Positions 16,214-25,950 of a stretch of DNA of 64,000 nucleotides are shown piece by piece. The stretch lies in contig JADDQE010000040.1 in the NCBI GenBank assembly GCA_016781525.1, positions 53,123 to 117,122 on the forward strand, read 5' to 3'. The notes beneath the pieces are model-generated. The model searched no databases. It was given only the letters and a program-made list of their open reading frames with translations, and was not told the DNA's origin. The translations under genes were made by a program, and so were the position numbers. Every line of letters begins with the position of its first letter. Position 1 is the stretch's first letter. The DNA comes from a bacterium (GTDB lineage: Bacteria; Chloroflexota; Chloroflexia; Chloroflexales; Kallotenuaceae).

Positions 16214-18235
16214 CTAGACCGGCTCGGCCTCCACTATCGGCTGCGCGCCCTCGCCACGGTACCGCTCAAGATGCACCAGCAGTACGGCCACGTCCGCAGG
16301 GTTGATGCCGCTCAGCCGGGCAGCCTGTCCCAATGTCGCGGGCCGGAAGCGCTGCAACACCTGCCGCGCCTCGTTACGTAGTCCGGGAACGGCCATCACA
16401 TCAAAGCCTGGAGGAATGCGCCGCGTCTCCATCTTGCGCACCCGCTCCGCCGCTTTGAGCTCCTTCTCGATATAGCCGCTGTATTTGGTCTCGATCTCCA
16501 CCTGCTCGGCTACATACGGGGGTAGCACCGGGAGATCGAGTGCTTGCTGGAGTGCTGCGTAGCTAACATCCGGTCGCGCCAGCACGACATCCGCGGTGCA
16601 AACCTGACTAATCGGCATGATGTCTGCCTCGCCCAGCCGCCGGTTGACCTCGCCTGACGGCGTGAGGCGAACTCCACGGATCTGCTGTTGTGCTTGCTCG
16701 GCTTGCTCGCGTTTGCTTTCCACGATCGCCATCCGGCCCGAGTCGACCATGCCAAGCTGATAACCGATCGGTGTTAGACGCAGATCCGCGTTATCTGAGC
16801 GCAGCAGCAGGCGATGCTCGGCGCGGGATGTGAACATGCGGTAGGGCTCGTGAATCTCCTTAGTCACCAAATCGTCGATCAGCACGCCGATATATGCCTG
16901 GTCGCGCCGGAGAATGAAGGCAGCCTCGCCCTTGACCTGACGAGCGGCATTGATCCCGGCGATCAAACCCTGAGCCGCCGCCTCCTCGTAGCCGGTCGTG
17001 CCATTGATCTGTCCGGCGAGAAACAGGCCTGGTAGCCGCTTGGCTTCCAGGGTCGCCAAAATCTCGCCGGTTGCCACTGCGTCGTACTCGATCGCATAGC
17101 CGACCCGCATGATCTCGGCGTTGCGAAGCGCTGGGATCGACCGCAGCATCTGCCATTGCACATCCTCGGGCAGCGACGTGTTGCAGCCCTGAACATAGAC
17201 CTCGCTCGTTTGCCAGCCCTCGGGCTCCAAGAAAAAGCCGTGGCGCTCCTTATCGGCGAAACGAACAATCTTGTCCTCAATCGAGGGGCAGTAGCGCGGC
17301 CCGACACCTTCGATCACGCCCGAGAAGAGCGGCGCACGGTCAAGGTTGTCTCGGATGATCTGGTGTGTCTCCGGCGTGGAGTAGACCAGATAACACGGCA
17401 GCTGCGGCCGCCAGCCGTCAAGCTGGGGCTGCGGGAAGCGCGGGTAGGGCGTATCGCTGAGAAACGTCGGCGTACGGGGCGGAGCGTCGTAGTAAAAGCC
17501 GAAGTGGAGCGGACTCGCACTCCCAAACTGCAACTCGGTCGCGCCAAAATCGATCGTGCGCGCATCCACGCGTGGTGGTGTGCCCGTCTTGAGGCGGACG
17601 AGTGGAAAGCCTAGCTGATGCAAATCCTCGCCCAAGGCAACCGCGGCATGTTCGCCGGCACGGCCCGCCGACCACTGCGCAGCGCCGGTGATGGCACGTC
17701 CACGTAGAAAAGTGCCGGTTGTGAGTACCAGCGAGCGGCCATAGTAACGCCAGCCGGTATGCGTCACGACGGAGAATAGAGCGTCAGGATCAGAGACCAA
17801 AGCATCCGCGCCGCTAGCTGTCGCTGGTTGTGTGCGCTCAGTTTTTTGTGGAGCAATGATCCGCTCCACCAGCGCCTGCTTGAGATCAAGGTTGGGCGTG
17901 CGCTCGAGTGCATCCTTCATCCGCTGCGCGTACAGCCGCTTGTCACACTGCGCCCGCAGTGCCTGGACCGCGGGGCCCTTGGAGTCGTTGAGCATGCGGA
18001 TTTGAATAAAAGACTCATCCGTGACCCGGCCCATTACGCCGCCGAGCGCATCGAGCTCGCGGACGATGTGTCCCTTCGCTGGACCGCCGATCGACGGGTT
18101 GCACGACATATGCGCCAGTTTGTCGAGGTCGATCGTCAGCAGCAGCGTGCGGCAGCCCATCTGTGCCGCCGCGTGCGCCGCCTCACAGCCTGCGTGGCCC
18201 GCGCCGACCACGATCACATCATATACAGTTTGCAT
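16214..18235 (-). CDS. mnmG: tRNA uridine-5-carboxymethylaminomethyl modification enzyme MnmG (GidA)
   Basis: A 673-residue FAD protein that, with MnmE, installs cmnm5U at the wobble position of several tRNAs. The Rossmann motif [12 protein letters not shown] opens the protein. [17 protein letters not shown] and [14 protein letters not shown] with its conserved cysteine follow, then [17 protein letters not shown] and [12 protein letters not shown]. The length is slightly above the usual ~630 because of a polar insert near residues 130-160 ([16 protein letters not shown]). mnmE and rsmG are not adjacent here. Confidence 0.97.
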   Translation of the reverse strand: MQTVYDVIVVGAGHAGCEAAHAAAQMGCRTLLLTIDLDKLAHMSCNPSIGGPAKGHIVRELDALGGVMGRVTDESFIQIRMLNDSKGPAVQALRAQCDKRLYAQRMKDALERTPNLDLKQALVERIIAPQKTERTQPATASGADALVSDPDALFSVVTHTGWRYYGRSLVLTTGTFLRGRAITGAAQWSAGRAGEHAAVALGEDLHQLGFPLVRLKTGTPPRVDARTIDFGATELQFGSASPLHFGFYYDAPPRTPTFLSDTPYPRFPQPQLDGWRPQLPCYLVYSTPETHQIIRDNLDRAPLFSGVIEGVGPRYCPSIEDKIVRFADKERHGFFLEPEGWQTSEVYVQGCNTSLPEDVQWQMLRSIPALRNAEIMRVGYAIEYDAVATGEILATLEAKRLPGLFLAGQINGTTGYEEAAAQGLIAGINAARQVKGEAAFILRRDQAYIGVLIDDLVTKEIHEPYRMFTSRAEHRLLLRSDNADLRLTPIGYQLGMVDSGRMAIVESKREQAEQAQQQIRGVRLTPSGEVNRRLGEADIMPISQVCTADVVLARPDVSYAALQQALDLPVLPPYVAEQVEIETKYSGYIEKELKAAERVRKMETRRIPPGFDVMAVPGLRNEARQVLQRFRPATLGQAARLSGINPADVAVLLVHLERYRGEGAQPIVEAEPV

Positions 18236-18591
18236 AACTGGTAATTTCGCTACAAAACGCCGCTGCGTCGATACGACTCGCTACATCGGCAATACATGAT
18301 TATGTTCATGGCGTAGTGTAACGCTTACGCCCAGTAAATCAAGCACCAGCCGTTATCTGACATAAACAGGGCCTTCTGCGTTTGCCTGCGGTCAACAGGC
18401 ACAAACCTTGGCCGCTCTACTTTCAACGTGAGCCAAATGCCGCTCACCTTGGTGCTCAGTGTCCGGGAGCCGAACCATAACCATTAGGTGTCGTAGTTCG
18501 ACGGTGTTTGTTACGGTTCACGGTACTGGTACAATGCGCCAATTACTATTGGTTCATAACCAGCGAACAGCATGGAGAACATTAGATATTT
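18236..18591. other. 356-base spacer between divergent mnmG and FkbM genes
   Basis: Two candidate promoters are visible. One lies on the minus strand toward mnmG (TTGATT, 16 bp, TACACT; 18315-18342). The other lies on the plus strand toward the FkbM gene (TTGTTA, 16 bp, TGG-TACAAT; 18508-18535). The central part is AT-richer than the flanks and shows no ORF or structured RNA that I can recognise. Confidence 0.5.
18508..18535 (+). promoter_or_regulatory. extended -10 promoter of the FkbM methyltransferase gene
   Basis: TTGTTA, a 16-bp spacer and TACAAT preceded by TGG. The start would fall near 18542, 50 bases before ATG 18592. Confidence 0.6.
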
Positions 18592-19596
18592 ATGAGACTT
18601 TTCCAGCGTCTGCGTAGAAATCGCACGCCATATGCTGAGCGTGCAACGCTCGCCGACATAACCGCGGCGTATCGCTTCTTCCTTCGGCGTCAGCCAGACC
18701 CCGAGGGTTTCGCGCATTTTAGGCGAATGGTAGCTCACGGGGTTACCATCGACCGGCTCATCGCAAGCTTTACTGATTCGGATGAATACAAAGCACGAAT
18801 CGCGCGCGAGTCCGAAGTCAGGGCGGTTGACCTTGGTGGATACTTTGTTTGTGTCCAGGAGGCCGAAACTGATTTTGGTAAAGAAATTATTGCTACGAAA
18901 CAATATGAACCGCATGTGCGGGGGGCCATCTCCGAGTTGCTTAAGGCGGGCCAAACATTTGTAGATATTGGTGCGAATGTCGGGACGATTAGTTTTTTGG
19001 CGGCTAAAATTGTTGGAGTGGAAGGTACGGTTATCTCCGTGGAACCTAATGCTCATAACCAACAGTTGCTCTACGCTGGAATAGTGCTCAACGCATTTGC
19101 AAATATTCGTGTTCTTCCATACGCAGCTTCGAACAGACGAGCCGTTTTTTCATTGACGGGTGGAACGTCCAATACCTACCTTGTTTCCGCGAAGACGTAT
19201 CAAAATGTTGGCTCTTATACCCAATCAATTGTCTTAGATGAAGAGTTAGCGGATCTGGCAGCGATTGACTTTGTCAAAATGGATATCGAAGGCCACGAGC
19301 CCCTTGCACTTGCGGGGTTTTCGTCGCTGATAAAAAAACACAACCCGACCCTGCTAACTGAGTTTAATCCTCGCTGTCTTAAGGATGTGCAGTGTCTTGA
19401 GCCTTATGAATACGCGAAGCAATTATTTTCATACTACAACCGCTTACATGTCATTACGCCATTCGGGGATTCAGACAGCTTTACAAATCCTGATGATCTG
19501 ATGAGTCACTGGCGGAAGCGAAATGAGGAAATTTCGGGTCAAAAGCTTCTACCTGATGGCCTACTCCATTTTGACATTATTGCCACAAACACCTGA
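18592..19596 (+). CDS. FkbM family SAM-dependent methyltransferase
   Basis: A 334-residue protein. Residues ~20-70 are a helical module (AYRFFLRRQPDPEGFAHF) like the DUF4214 units often attached to glycan-modifying enzymes. The methyltransferase domain begins at ~115, with the SAM motif FVDIGANVGTISFLAAKI, then VISVEPNAHN and the FkbM signature DFVKMDIEGHEPLALAG. FkbM enzymes O-methylate sugars, polyketides or peptides. The codons are clearly A/T-richer than in all flanking genes and the gene stands alone between housekeeping genes. This suggests horizontal acquisition. The substrate is unknown. Confidence 0.85.
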   Translation: MRLFQRLRRNRTPYAERATLADITAAYRFFLRRQPDPEGFAHFRRMVAHGVTIDRLIASFTDSDEYKARIARESEVRAVDLGGYFVCVQEAETDFGKEIIATKQYEPHVRGAISELLKAGQTFVDIGANVGTISFLAAKIVGVEGTVISVEPNAHNQQLLYAGIVLNAFANIRVLPYAASNRRAVFSLTGGTSNTYLVSAKTYQNVGSYTQSIVLDEELADLAAIDFVKMDIEGHEPLALAGFSSLIKKHNPTLLTEFNPRCLKDVQCLEPYEYAKQLFSYYNRLHVITPFGDSDSFTNPDDLMSHWRKRNEEISGQKLLPDGLLHFDIIATNT

Positions 19597-19864
19597 AAAG
19601 CTTCATCCGAGACCATGGAATTGCCGATAGGTCTGGTGTAGCAGCATTCCTGAGCATGTTGATTACCTGGATTGAGCCAAGTCTACGATCCAGAGGGCGG
19701 CTGCCTGTACGCTTTGTGCCGTGCCGACGTCCACATCATGATACGCGCAGTTCAAGATGCTGCTGCGATGTGGGCCGTCGACGGGCTCGTCTGGGTGCCG
19801 CCGTGGCGCGGGAAGTCGGCGACATACAGCATCGCGCGCAACCACCTGCTTATGGCTGCCGACC

Positions 19865-20437
19865 TTAGCTCTCTGACGCTTCCGGTGGCCAACGCTTAGG
19901 AATCGGAACTTCACGCCACTCGCCGGGCTGCAGATTCCCAAGCGACCATGGACCGATGGATGCGCGGACCAGGCGTAGGGTCGGATAGCCGACCGCCGCG
20001 GTCATGCGGCGCACCTGTCGATTACGGCCCTCGGTCAGCACCAGTTCGATCCACGAGGTTGGAATCTGCTTACGCTCACGGATCGGAGGCGTACGCGGCC
20101 ACACATCGGGTGCATCGATCAGCTGGGCTTGCGCGGGACGCGTCATGCCATCGTTGAGCCCCACGCCGCGCCGAAGTGTTGCAAGCGCCTCCGCCGTAGG
20201 CACACCTTCGACTTGGACCCAGTACGTTTTGGGCAGCTTATGTCGCGGGTCGGCGATGCGATGTTGGAGCCAGCCGGCGTTGGTCAGGAGCAGCAGCCCC
20301 TCGCTGTCGGTGTCAAGGCGGCCTGCGGCGTAGATCTCGGGTATAGACAGGTAATCGGCCAGGGTGGGACGCCCCGACGGATCGGTGAACTGGCATAGCA
20401 CCAGATACGGCTTGTTGAAGAGCAGGAGCCGCTCCAT
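19865..20437 (-). CDS. 23S rRNA pseudouridine synthase, RluE-like
   Basis: A 190-residue RsuA/RluE-type synthase without an S4 domain. The catalytic aspartate is in [15 protein letters not shown] (~40-54). [11 protein letters not shown] and [23 protein letters not shown] follow in the standard order. RluE of E. coli converts U2457 in the peptidyl-transferase region of 23S rRNA. The absence of an N-terminal S4 domain, the start [17 protein letters not shown] and the length all favour the RluE subgroup. Confidence 0.88.
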   Translation of the reverse strand: MERLLLFNKPYLVLCQFTDPSGRPTLADYLSIPEIYAAGRLDTDSEGLLLLTNAGWLQHRIADPRHKLPKTYWVQVEGVPTAEALATLRRGVGLNDGMTRPAQAQLIDAPDVWPRTPPIRERKQIPTSWIELVLTEGRNRQVRRMTAAVGYPTLRLVRASIGPWSLGNLQPGEWREVPIPKRWPPEASES

Positions 20438-20542
20438 CGTCCTCGTCCCGGCGCCCTTGCGCCCGCTGCGTCTGGCCCATTCCCTAGTCAGGCGCCGCTC
20501 GAAAATAGCAAGATGTACACCAAGTGTTGGGGTTTGCCAAGG

Positions 20543-21148
20543 TTAGCGCGAAGACTCCTCAGGGTTCAGCATTACGCCAACAACTTGGAGCCACGGCGGG
20601 TCGGGATATGGATTGCGCTCGATGTGCATGCCGAGCTTCTGCATGACGCCGATTGAGGCGGTGTTTTCATAGGCTGTGGTGGCGACAATCCGCGACAGCC
20701 GCAGGGTTGTAAAGGCGTAGTCAATCAGGGCACGGCCGGCTTCACTTGCATAGCCACGCCGCTGGTGCGATGGAGATATCGCCCAGTACAGCCCGAACTC
20801 GGGCGAGGACAAGCGCGTCTCGCGGCCGCCGCACATCGCCGCGAACCAAGGCAGCTGACCGACCGGTGCCAAGACGGCCGCAAAGCCACAGGCCCCAATC
20901 AGCTCGTCGGTTTCCTTCAGTACGACCGCGCGGTCACCATACGGCGGCTGATACAGCCAGGCCATCTGGGCATAATTCAGCACCATCCACTGAAGCCACT
21001 CGCGACGCTGCTCAAGCGCTAGGGCGCCCTCTGTACCGACGTCCGCCTCGCCAAGCTCGATATCTAGCAGCTGATGAACACGCTCGAGGTCGTCCATAAC
21101 AAAGGGTCTCACGCGCAGGCGGGCTGTTTCAAGGATGGGCATTTCCAT
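20543..21148 (-). CDS. GNAT family N-acetyltransferase (RimJ/RimL-like)
   Basis: A 201-residue acetyltransferase of the Acetyltransf_3 group. It starts ILETARLRVRPF, and the acetyl-CoA loop appears as SPSHQRRGYASEAGRALIDYAF. ATTAYENTASIGVMQKLGM closes the domain. This group acetylates ribosomal protein N-termini, aminoglycosides or small amines; the substrate cannot be told. AGGAG lies six bases ahead of ATG 21148. It follows the PNP gene by 24 bases, probably in one transcript. Confidence 0.85.
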   Translation of the reverse strand: MEMPILETARLRVRPFVMDDLERVHQLLDIELGEADVGTEGALALEQRREWLQWMVLNYAQMAWLYQPPYGDRAVVLKETDELIGACGFAAVLAPVGQLPWFAAMCGGRETRLSSPEFGLYWAISPSHQRRGYASEAGRALIDYAFTTLRLSRIVATTAYENTASIGVMQKLGMHIERNPYPDPPWLQVVGVMLNPEESSR

Positions 21149-21172
21149 TGTTAGCTCCTGAGAAGAGCGAAA

Positions 21173-22009
21173 TTAGCTGCCGGCAAGCTGCTCGAGCAGT
21201 CGTGTTACAAGCGCGGTGAATTTGGGCTTGACGGCCTGCCCTGCGGCCAGAACTTCCTCGTGGTTCGCGGGCGGCGCGTCAGGTGTTGCGATGTTTGAGA
21301 TCATCGAGATGCCGAGGACGCGCATGCCGCCGTGGCGTGCAACGATAACCTCGGGCACGGTCGACATGCCGACCGCATCGATCCCGAGCAGCTGGAGCAT
21401 TCGCAGCTCGGCGGGGGTCTCGAAGGACGGTCCTGTCAGCATCGCATAGACTCCATCGTGCATAGTGATGCCGACATCAGCCGCTAGTTGATGTGCCAGA
21501 CGTCCGAGACCAGTGTCGTAGGCATCGGTCATTGCGGGGAAGCGGAGTCCGAGCCTGGGGTCGTTGGGCCCCCGCAAGGGATGCTGCCCGGCCATGCCGG
21601 GGAAATTGACATGATCGGCGATGCGCATCAGATCGCCTACCTGCCAATCCGCACGGATACCGCCCGCAGCATTGGTCACGATCAAGGTCCTAGCGCCAAG
21701 CTCCTGCAGCACGCGCACGGGAAAGGTAGTCTGGTTGAGGGCATAGCCTTCATAATAGTGAAAGCGCCCACGCATCACGGCAACGTTGCAGCCGCTCAAG
21801 CTGCCAAGCACGAGCTCGCCCCGGTGACCTTCAACAGTTGACTGCGGAAAGTGGGGGATGTCGGCGTACTGAACGGTGGCAGCGGCTGCTACATCGTCGG
21901 CGAGAGCACCTAGCCCAGAGCCCAGGATCAGGGCGACTGTGGGCTTGAGGTCCGTATGGCGCCGGATCGTCGCTGCCGCGTCTTTGATTTGATCGTACAG
22001 GTCGGGCAT
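21173..22009 (-). CDS. purine-nucleoside phosphorylase (trimeric, PNP-I)
   Basis: A 278-residue enzyme that splits purine nucleosides with phosphate in purine salvage. The phosphate loop ILGSGLG (~28), HFPQSTVEGHRG, the base-binding VTNAAGG and TGPSFETPAELRMLQLLG, and the ribose-contacting GMSTVPEVIVARH match trimeric PNPs (PunA type). The length is standard. It lies between the PH-SHOCT gene and the GNAT gene on the same strand. Confidence 0.95.
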   Translation of the reverse strand: MPDLYDQIKDAAATIRRHTDLKPTVALILGSGLGALADDVAAAATVQYADIPHFPQSTVEGHRGELVLGSLSGCNVAVMRGRFHYYEGYALNQTTFPVRVLQELGARTLIVTNAAGGIRADWQVGDLMRIADHVNFPGMAGQHPLRGPNDPRLGLRFPAMTDAYDTGLGRLAHQLAADVGITMHDGVYAMLTGPSFETPAELRMLQLLGIDAVGMSTVPEVIVARHGGMRVLGISMISNIATPDAPPANHEEVLAAGQAVKPKFTALVTRLLEQLAGS

Positions 22010-22024
22010 GTGGGCTCCCGTAGC

Positions 22025-22101
22025 TGTCAGCCATCAGAGGACAGTCATCAGCTTGGGAAACAGATACCCTTCACCTGATTGCTGTTAGCTGACGGCTATA
22101 T
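22025..22101. repeat. degenerate heptanucleotide repeat, locus 1
   Basis: About eleven consecutive 7-base units in one register fill the PNP/PH-protein spacer. Left-side units include TGTCAGC and CATCAGC; right-side units include CCTGATT, GCTGTTA and GCTGACG. The right side is roughly the reverse complement of the left, so the transcript can fold. It reaches into the last codons of the PH-domain gene. Confidence 0.65.
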
Positions 22102-22743
22102 TCTTGACAACAGCTCGCGCTTCTTGGCCTCGAACTCGGCGGGTGACAGAATGCCACGGTCGCGCAGAGCGGCGAGCTGCTCGAGTACAGCGCGTACGTC
22201 GCGAGGATTATCATAGGCCTGGACGGGACTGCGGTCAAGGTAACCGTCGTAGCATGCACGCGCATCCTGCATCGCCCGCTTAAATTCGACTGGGCCGCGG
22301 ATAGCACGCATACGGTTGACCCCGTCCTCGTTCGCCGTCAATATCTCTACGTCGCCAAAGTTGAAGATGCGGCCGATCCAGCTTTGATGCAGCTCGATAT
22401 CGTTGATCTTTTCCAGCGATGAGTCCAGCACACTCTTGTTAAGCACGCCTTGCAGCTGGAGCACGCGCCGGTCGGTAATCACGAATTGTTCACTACGCCA
22501 GCGCAGAATGTCGGCCAGCGCGCTAAAGGCGACGATGATGCCGAGCGCGGCCGCACCGAAGAAGATCAGCTGATCGGGAATGCTCTGGAAGGGCTGCCAG
22601 TAGAATTGCAAGAGTGCCACCGAGGTCAAGAGCCCGATTAGAACGATCTCGGTCAGTACCTGGGCAAACGGAATGAACCAATGCTGGCGCGTCTCGAAGA
22701 GGATCTCTTCGTCTTGGCCAAGCAAATTATGGAGATAACTCAT
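22096..22743 (-). CDS. PH-domain (bPH2/DUF304) membrane protein with C-terminal SHOCT motif
   Basis: A 215-residue protein with two hydrophobic segments at ~25-50 and ~55-80. A bacterial PH-like domain follows (FVITDRRVLQLQGVLNKSVLDSSLEKINDIELHQSWIGRIFNFGDVEI). The last ~30 residues form a SHOCT helix (LEQLAALRDRGILSPAEFEAKKRELL). Such proteins are membrane-associated and of unknown function. The final bases overlap the heptad-repeat array, so the C-terminal residues may be repeat-derived. Confidence 0.8.
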   Translation of the reverse strand: MSYLHNLLGQDEEILFETRQHWFIPFAQVLTEIVLIGLLTSVALLQFYWQPFQSIPDQLIFFGAAALGIIVAFSALADILRWRSEQFVITDRRVLQLQGVLNKSVLDSSLEKINDIELHQSWIGRIFNFGDVEILTANEDGVNRMRAIRGPVEFKRAMQDARACYDGYLDRSPVQAYDNPRDVRAVLEQLAALRDRGILSPAEFEAKKRELLSRI

Positions 22744-22790
22744 GTTCGTTCTTCGGCCGCGTGGAGCGGCGACCGTGTAGGTGCGTAGCT

Positions 22791-23558
22791 TTACGAAGCG
22801 AAACGCACGGCGTCGAGAAATTCAACCGATTTCAGGTCACGTTCCAATATTGGCCGCAGCGTGGCCCGTAGGATATGCTCCGTCTCGCGGCGGAGCGGCT
22901 CAGACAAGCGCTGGAGCTGCTCGATCGCCGCGAGCGGCTCGCGCTGGAGAAAACGCAGCGCCTTGAACGCGGCCAGGCTAATCGGGAGTGCGTGCGGCTC
23001 ACGAGCGGCACAGAGGGGGCAGAGCATGCCACCGCTCGCCGGGCTCCACCGATCGGCGGCTTCGGTAAGCGGCGACTGACAGCTGGCACAGTTGAAGAGA
23101 TTGGGGCGGTAGCCCAACAAATTCAGCAGGTGGAGCTCAAAATAGCGGGCTACAAGATCCAACGTAGTGGCCGAGTCTAGTGCGGCCAGGGTGTTGACGA
23201 AGAGCGTATAGAGCGGCGGGTTTTCTTCCGCGTCGCCGGTTAACTTGTCCAACAGCTCCGCAACATAATACGCGTACGAGAGCCGGGGGAGCTCCGCATG
23301 TAGGCGCTTGTACGCATCGATATTTTGGGCATCCGTGACGATGTCGAGGTTACGTCCGGTGGCGAGCTGCAGCTCCGCTCGGTTGAACAGCTCAACATGG
23401 CCGGCCCGCCGACTTGTCGTCTTGCGCGCGCCCTTGGCGATTACTCGCAATTTGCCGTACCGCGGTGTGAGCAGCGTCAAGAGGCGATCGGCCTCGCCAA
23501 AGTCACTCCGCCGTAAAATCACCGCTTCCGTCCGATAGAGTCGCTCGCGACCAGCCAT
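22791..23558 (-). CDS. recO: DNA repair protein RecO
   Basis: A 255-residue recombination mediator that, with RecF and RecR, loads RecA on SSB-coated DNA. The N-terminal OB fold reads YRTEAVILRRSDFGEADRLLTLLTPRYGKLRVIAKGARK. The C-terminal helical part carries a four-cysteine zinc site, CASC near residue 140 and CPLC near 163. The order and size match RecO. A GGTATAAT box lies about 40 bases upstream of ATG 23558. Confidence 0.95.
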   Translation of the reverse strand: MAGRERLYRTEAVILRRSDFGEADRLLTLLTPRYGKLRVIAKGARKTTSRRAGHVELFNRAELQLATGRNLDIVTDAQNIDAYKRLHAELPRLSYAYYVAELLDKLTGDAEENPPLYTLFVNTLAALDSATTLDLVARYFELHLLNLLGYRPNLFNCASCQSPLTEAADRWSPASGGMLCPLCAAREPHALPISLAAFKALRFLQREPLAAIEQLQRLSEPLRRETEHILRATLRPILERDLKSVEFLDAVRFAS

Positions 23559-23596
23559 AGCCTACATTGAACCTTCGGTAACCCTTGCCTCCTCAT

Positions 23597-23602
23597 ATTA
23601 TA
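23597..23602 (-). promoter_or_regulatory. -10 box of recO
   Basis: CGGTATAAT on the minus strand, about 38 bases upstream of the recO start codon. It lies in the short gap after the XPB-N-like gene stop. Confidence 0.5.
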
Positions 23603-23652
23603 CCGCCTCGATGGTGCGATACATAGCCAAACGTTGTATCCCAGGCGGGCCC

Positions 23653-25581
23653 TTAATCGTTCGATGTAGGGGGACTGTTATCGTGGAGCTGTGCAGCAAA
23701 CACGGTTGCGGCATGTTGCGCCGCGTCCACCAAGCGGGTCGGCACAAGCTTCGACAGCCGCTGCAACGTGGCTGGGGTCACCTCGCACGGCAGGTCGAGC
23801 TCGGCACAAGCACGTGCATAGACGAACGCCGCCATCACCAGCGCTTTAAGGTCACGTTCGTCAAACGGCGATTGCATCTCGATCCGCTCGTCGCGTAGGC
23901 CAAAGCCCGCCCGGCGCAAACGCTCTGCAAGCTCGTCGGCATCACCGTCTGGCACTCGTAGCAGTGTCGGAGTGAGCGGCTCGACGTCGCCAAGCCCAAG
24001 CGCTTTAGCTGTGCGAGCTTGCGCCAGCACGACCGGATCGGTTGCGCTCAGCAGCACCGCATCTTCGAGCCGCAGCTGTTCGGCTTGACCTGCCCACTCC
24101 CGCAGTGTATATGCGACATTTGGGGGTACATGCCCAGCTGTCTGCTCTTCCAAAAAACGCAGCACATCGGCTGCTGAGATGCCGCGTTCGATTGCCGCGA
24201 GCAACGCCGTTCTGGACAATAGGTAGATGCTCAGCGGCCCGCTCTGCTTGAGCTCGGCTAAACGTGCCAGCTGAAAGACTGCGTAGGGCGAGGCATTAGC
24301 TGGACAGACGACCTCGAAGGTACTCTGAACAATCAGAGGTGCAACCGGTGGTGGCGGTGGCGGCGGAGCATTGGCGATCAGATGGCTGCCAAGAGCTGTC
24401 AGCTGTACAAGCATCCGGCGCTCATCGTCGGGCTGCGTCTCAACCAGCCCGAGCCACGTCAGCGGTCCTTGAACGACCGCTGCCACCAGCCGACCTTCGA
24501 CGTGGTGCCAATCCTCCCAGCTGCTTACCAGTCGGTCGGCAGCATCGTAAAGCAGCCAGGTATCGTAGCGCCCATCCCGCCGCTGGAAGTCCGGCTCGAC
24601 GCGGCGTATCTCGGCGATGACCGCAGCGAGATCGAGCCATTGAGCTTGGGGCACGGTCGCCAGGAGCCGCAGCAGGTTGCGGCGTGTCGCCGTGCGGTTG
24701 AGCGTATAGGGCGCGCCACCTTTCCAGCGCAGCCCGCAAAGCAGCGTTAGGTCGTCGCTCGTGCTCGCGCACCAGGCGTCAAGGAGACGCCTAATTCGCT
24801 CGGTGCGTGATGCGCGGAGCCATTCAATCGCCGCGCTAGCCGGCCGGAAAGCTCCATCACTCGTTTTGCGCAGCAGCCCCGCCTCGACCAGCATCGCCCG
24901 CAGCAGCGCGACCAACGGCCATTCGGCCTCACGCCGCAATTGGTCAGGTGCATTCGGAAACTGCTTTTGCAACTTAAGCAGGCTAGCCTTATTGAGGGCG
25001 CCGTCCTCGAGCGCTTTGAGCTGACCAGCATACGCCAGCGTTAGCACGCCGACTGCCAGCGCCTCGGTCTGCTCCACTCCCGAGATATCGCGGCGCAACG
25101 GCGTAGCTGGAGCGGGAACAGGCGCCAGGCGTAGTGTTAAATCCCGTGGCGGCAGCTGTGGCAAGAGCGGCAGTAGATCATTCGGAATGCGGTAAATCGC
25201 ACCGCGCTCATCATGGGTCCGAAAAATGAGACCCAAGTTGAACAGCCGCTCGGTAGGCGTGGAAGGACCATGGAGCGCTTCGATATAGGCACGGGGATGT
25301 TCGAAGCGGCTTGGCTCGCGCACGGCGCCGAACTCGCGCTGCATGATGCCTACGGGTACTGCGCCGCCATCTTGTAGCAGTCGGACCAGCGCCGCTTTAT
25401 CCGGCTCCCGCATGTCGCGCCATATAGCCTCGACCTTCACCGGATCAAGCATCACCGCCAGCAGCGCGGTCGGGTCTGGGCGTGGCGCTTGCCAGAGCTG
25501 CGCCATGACACGCCGATCGACGGGCGACAAGAGCTCAAGCAGCCGGCGTAATTCGGGTTTGGCGCGCGAGGCCGGGGACAT
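23653..25581 (-). CDS. helicase-associated (XPB/Ssl2 N-terminal-like) protein without helicase motor
   Basis: A 642-residue soluble protein. The C-terminal third (FQLARLAELKQSGPLSIYLLSRTALLAAIERG, then VLRFLEEQTAGHVPPNVAYTLREWA) matches the domain that precedes the motor in bacterial XPB-type helicases. The first ~200 residues are helical. Low-complexity PPPPPP occurs near residue 415. No Walker A, DEAH or other SF2 motif is present anywhere in the protein, so it is a stand-alone accessory domain protein. It probably binds DNA or a partner helicase; this is inference. Confidence 0.7.
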   Translation of the reverse strand: MSPASRAKPELRRLLELLSPVDRRVMAQLWQAPRPDPTALLAVMLDPVKVEAIWRDMREPDKAALVRLLQDGGAVPVGIMQREFGAVREPSRFEHPRAYIEALHGPSTPTERLFNLGLIFRTHDERGAIYRIPNDLLPLLPQLPPRDLTLRLAPVPAPATPLRRDISGVEQTEALAVGVLTLAYAGQLKALEDGALNKASLLKLQKQFPNAPDQLRREAEWPLVALLRAMLVEAGLLRKTSDGAFRPASAAIEWLRASRTERIRRLLDAWCASTSDDLTLLCGLRWKGGAPYTLNRTATRRNLLRLLATVPQAQWLDLAAVIAEIRRVEPDFQRRDGRYDTWLLYDAADRLVSSWEDWHHVEGRLVAAVVQGPLTWLGLVETQPDDERRMLVQLTALGSHLIANAPPPPPPPVAPLIVQSTFEVVCPANASPYAVFQLARLAELKQSGPLSIYLLSRTALLAAIERGISAADVLRFLEEQTAGHVPPNVAYTLREWAGQAEQLRLEDAVLLSATDPVVLAQARTAKALGLGDVEPLTPTLLRVPDGDADELAERLRRAGFGLRDERIEMQSPFDERDLKALVMAAFVYARACAELDLPCEVTPATLQRLSKLVPTRLVDAAQHAATVFAAQLHDNSPPTSND

Positions 25582-25950
25582 CAGCCATTCCTTCCAGCGT
25601 GAAGCAGCTGCGCGGAAGAAGCATACCGAATCCGAGCAGCTGGCACAACAGGAAGGGCTGCTATAAAACTGGCCCGCCGGCTCTTCCGATGGTAAGATGC
25701 GACGGCGTTCAAACCTCGAAGGTCGTAGTAAAATCGCCGAATTGCTTGCGCTGCGCTGTTGTTCAATGACTACCGGCCGGCTGAATGCGCCGCCTCACCA
25801 CTGACGAGACCAATCATTGTGATTCGTGGGCGCAAGTATCGGCTGGTGTAACCGTTCTTGCTATAGTCTCATACCTCAGAGGTGGCTGCTCTCGGTGCGG
25901 GCGCACCCACTGCGGTTCTATTTGGCAAGTAGCTTAACGAGGGATGGTGT
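25582..25950. other. 369-base spacer upstream of terC
   Basis: It lies between the divergent XPB-N-like gene and terC. A TATAGT near 25862 is a possible -10 for terC, and a short GTGCG/CGCAC stem occurs near 25897. I looked for the manganese-sensing yybP-ykoY riboswitch that often precedes terC-family genes and did not find its core. No ORF with coding character is present. Confidence 0.4.

Noticed and set aside
19663-19941. Small ORFs on both strands between the FkbM and RluE-like genes
   Set aside because: They begin at weak start codons, have no ribosome sites and overlap the RluE-like gene end. No family resemblance was seen.
25582-25950. yybP-ykoY manganese riboswitch ahead of terC
   Set aside because: The conserved core segments of that riboswitch are not present. 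Only a short stem and a possible -10 box are visible.
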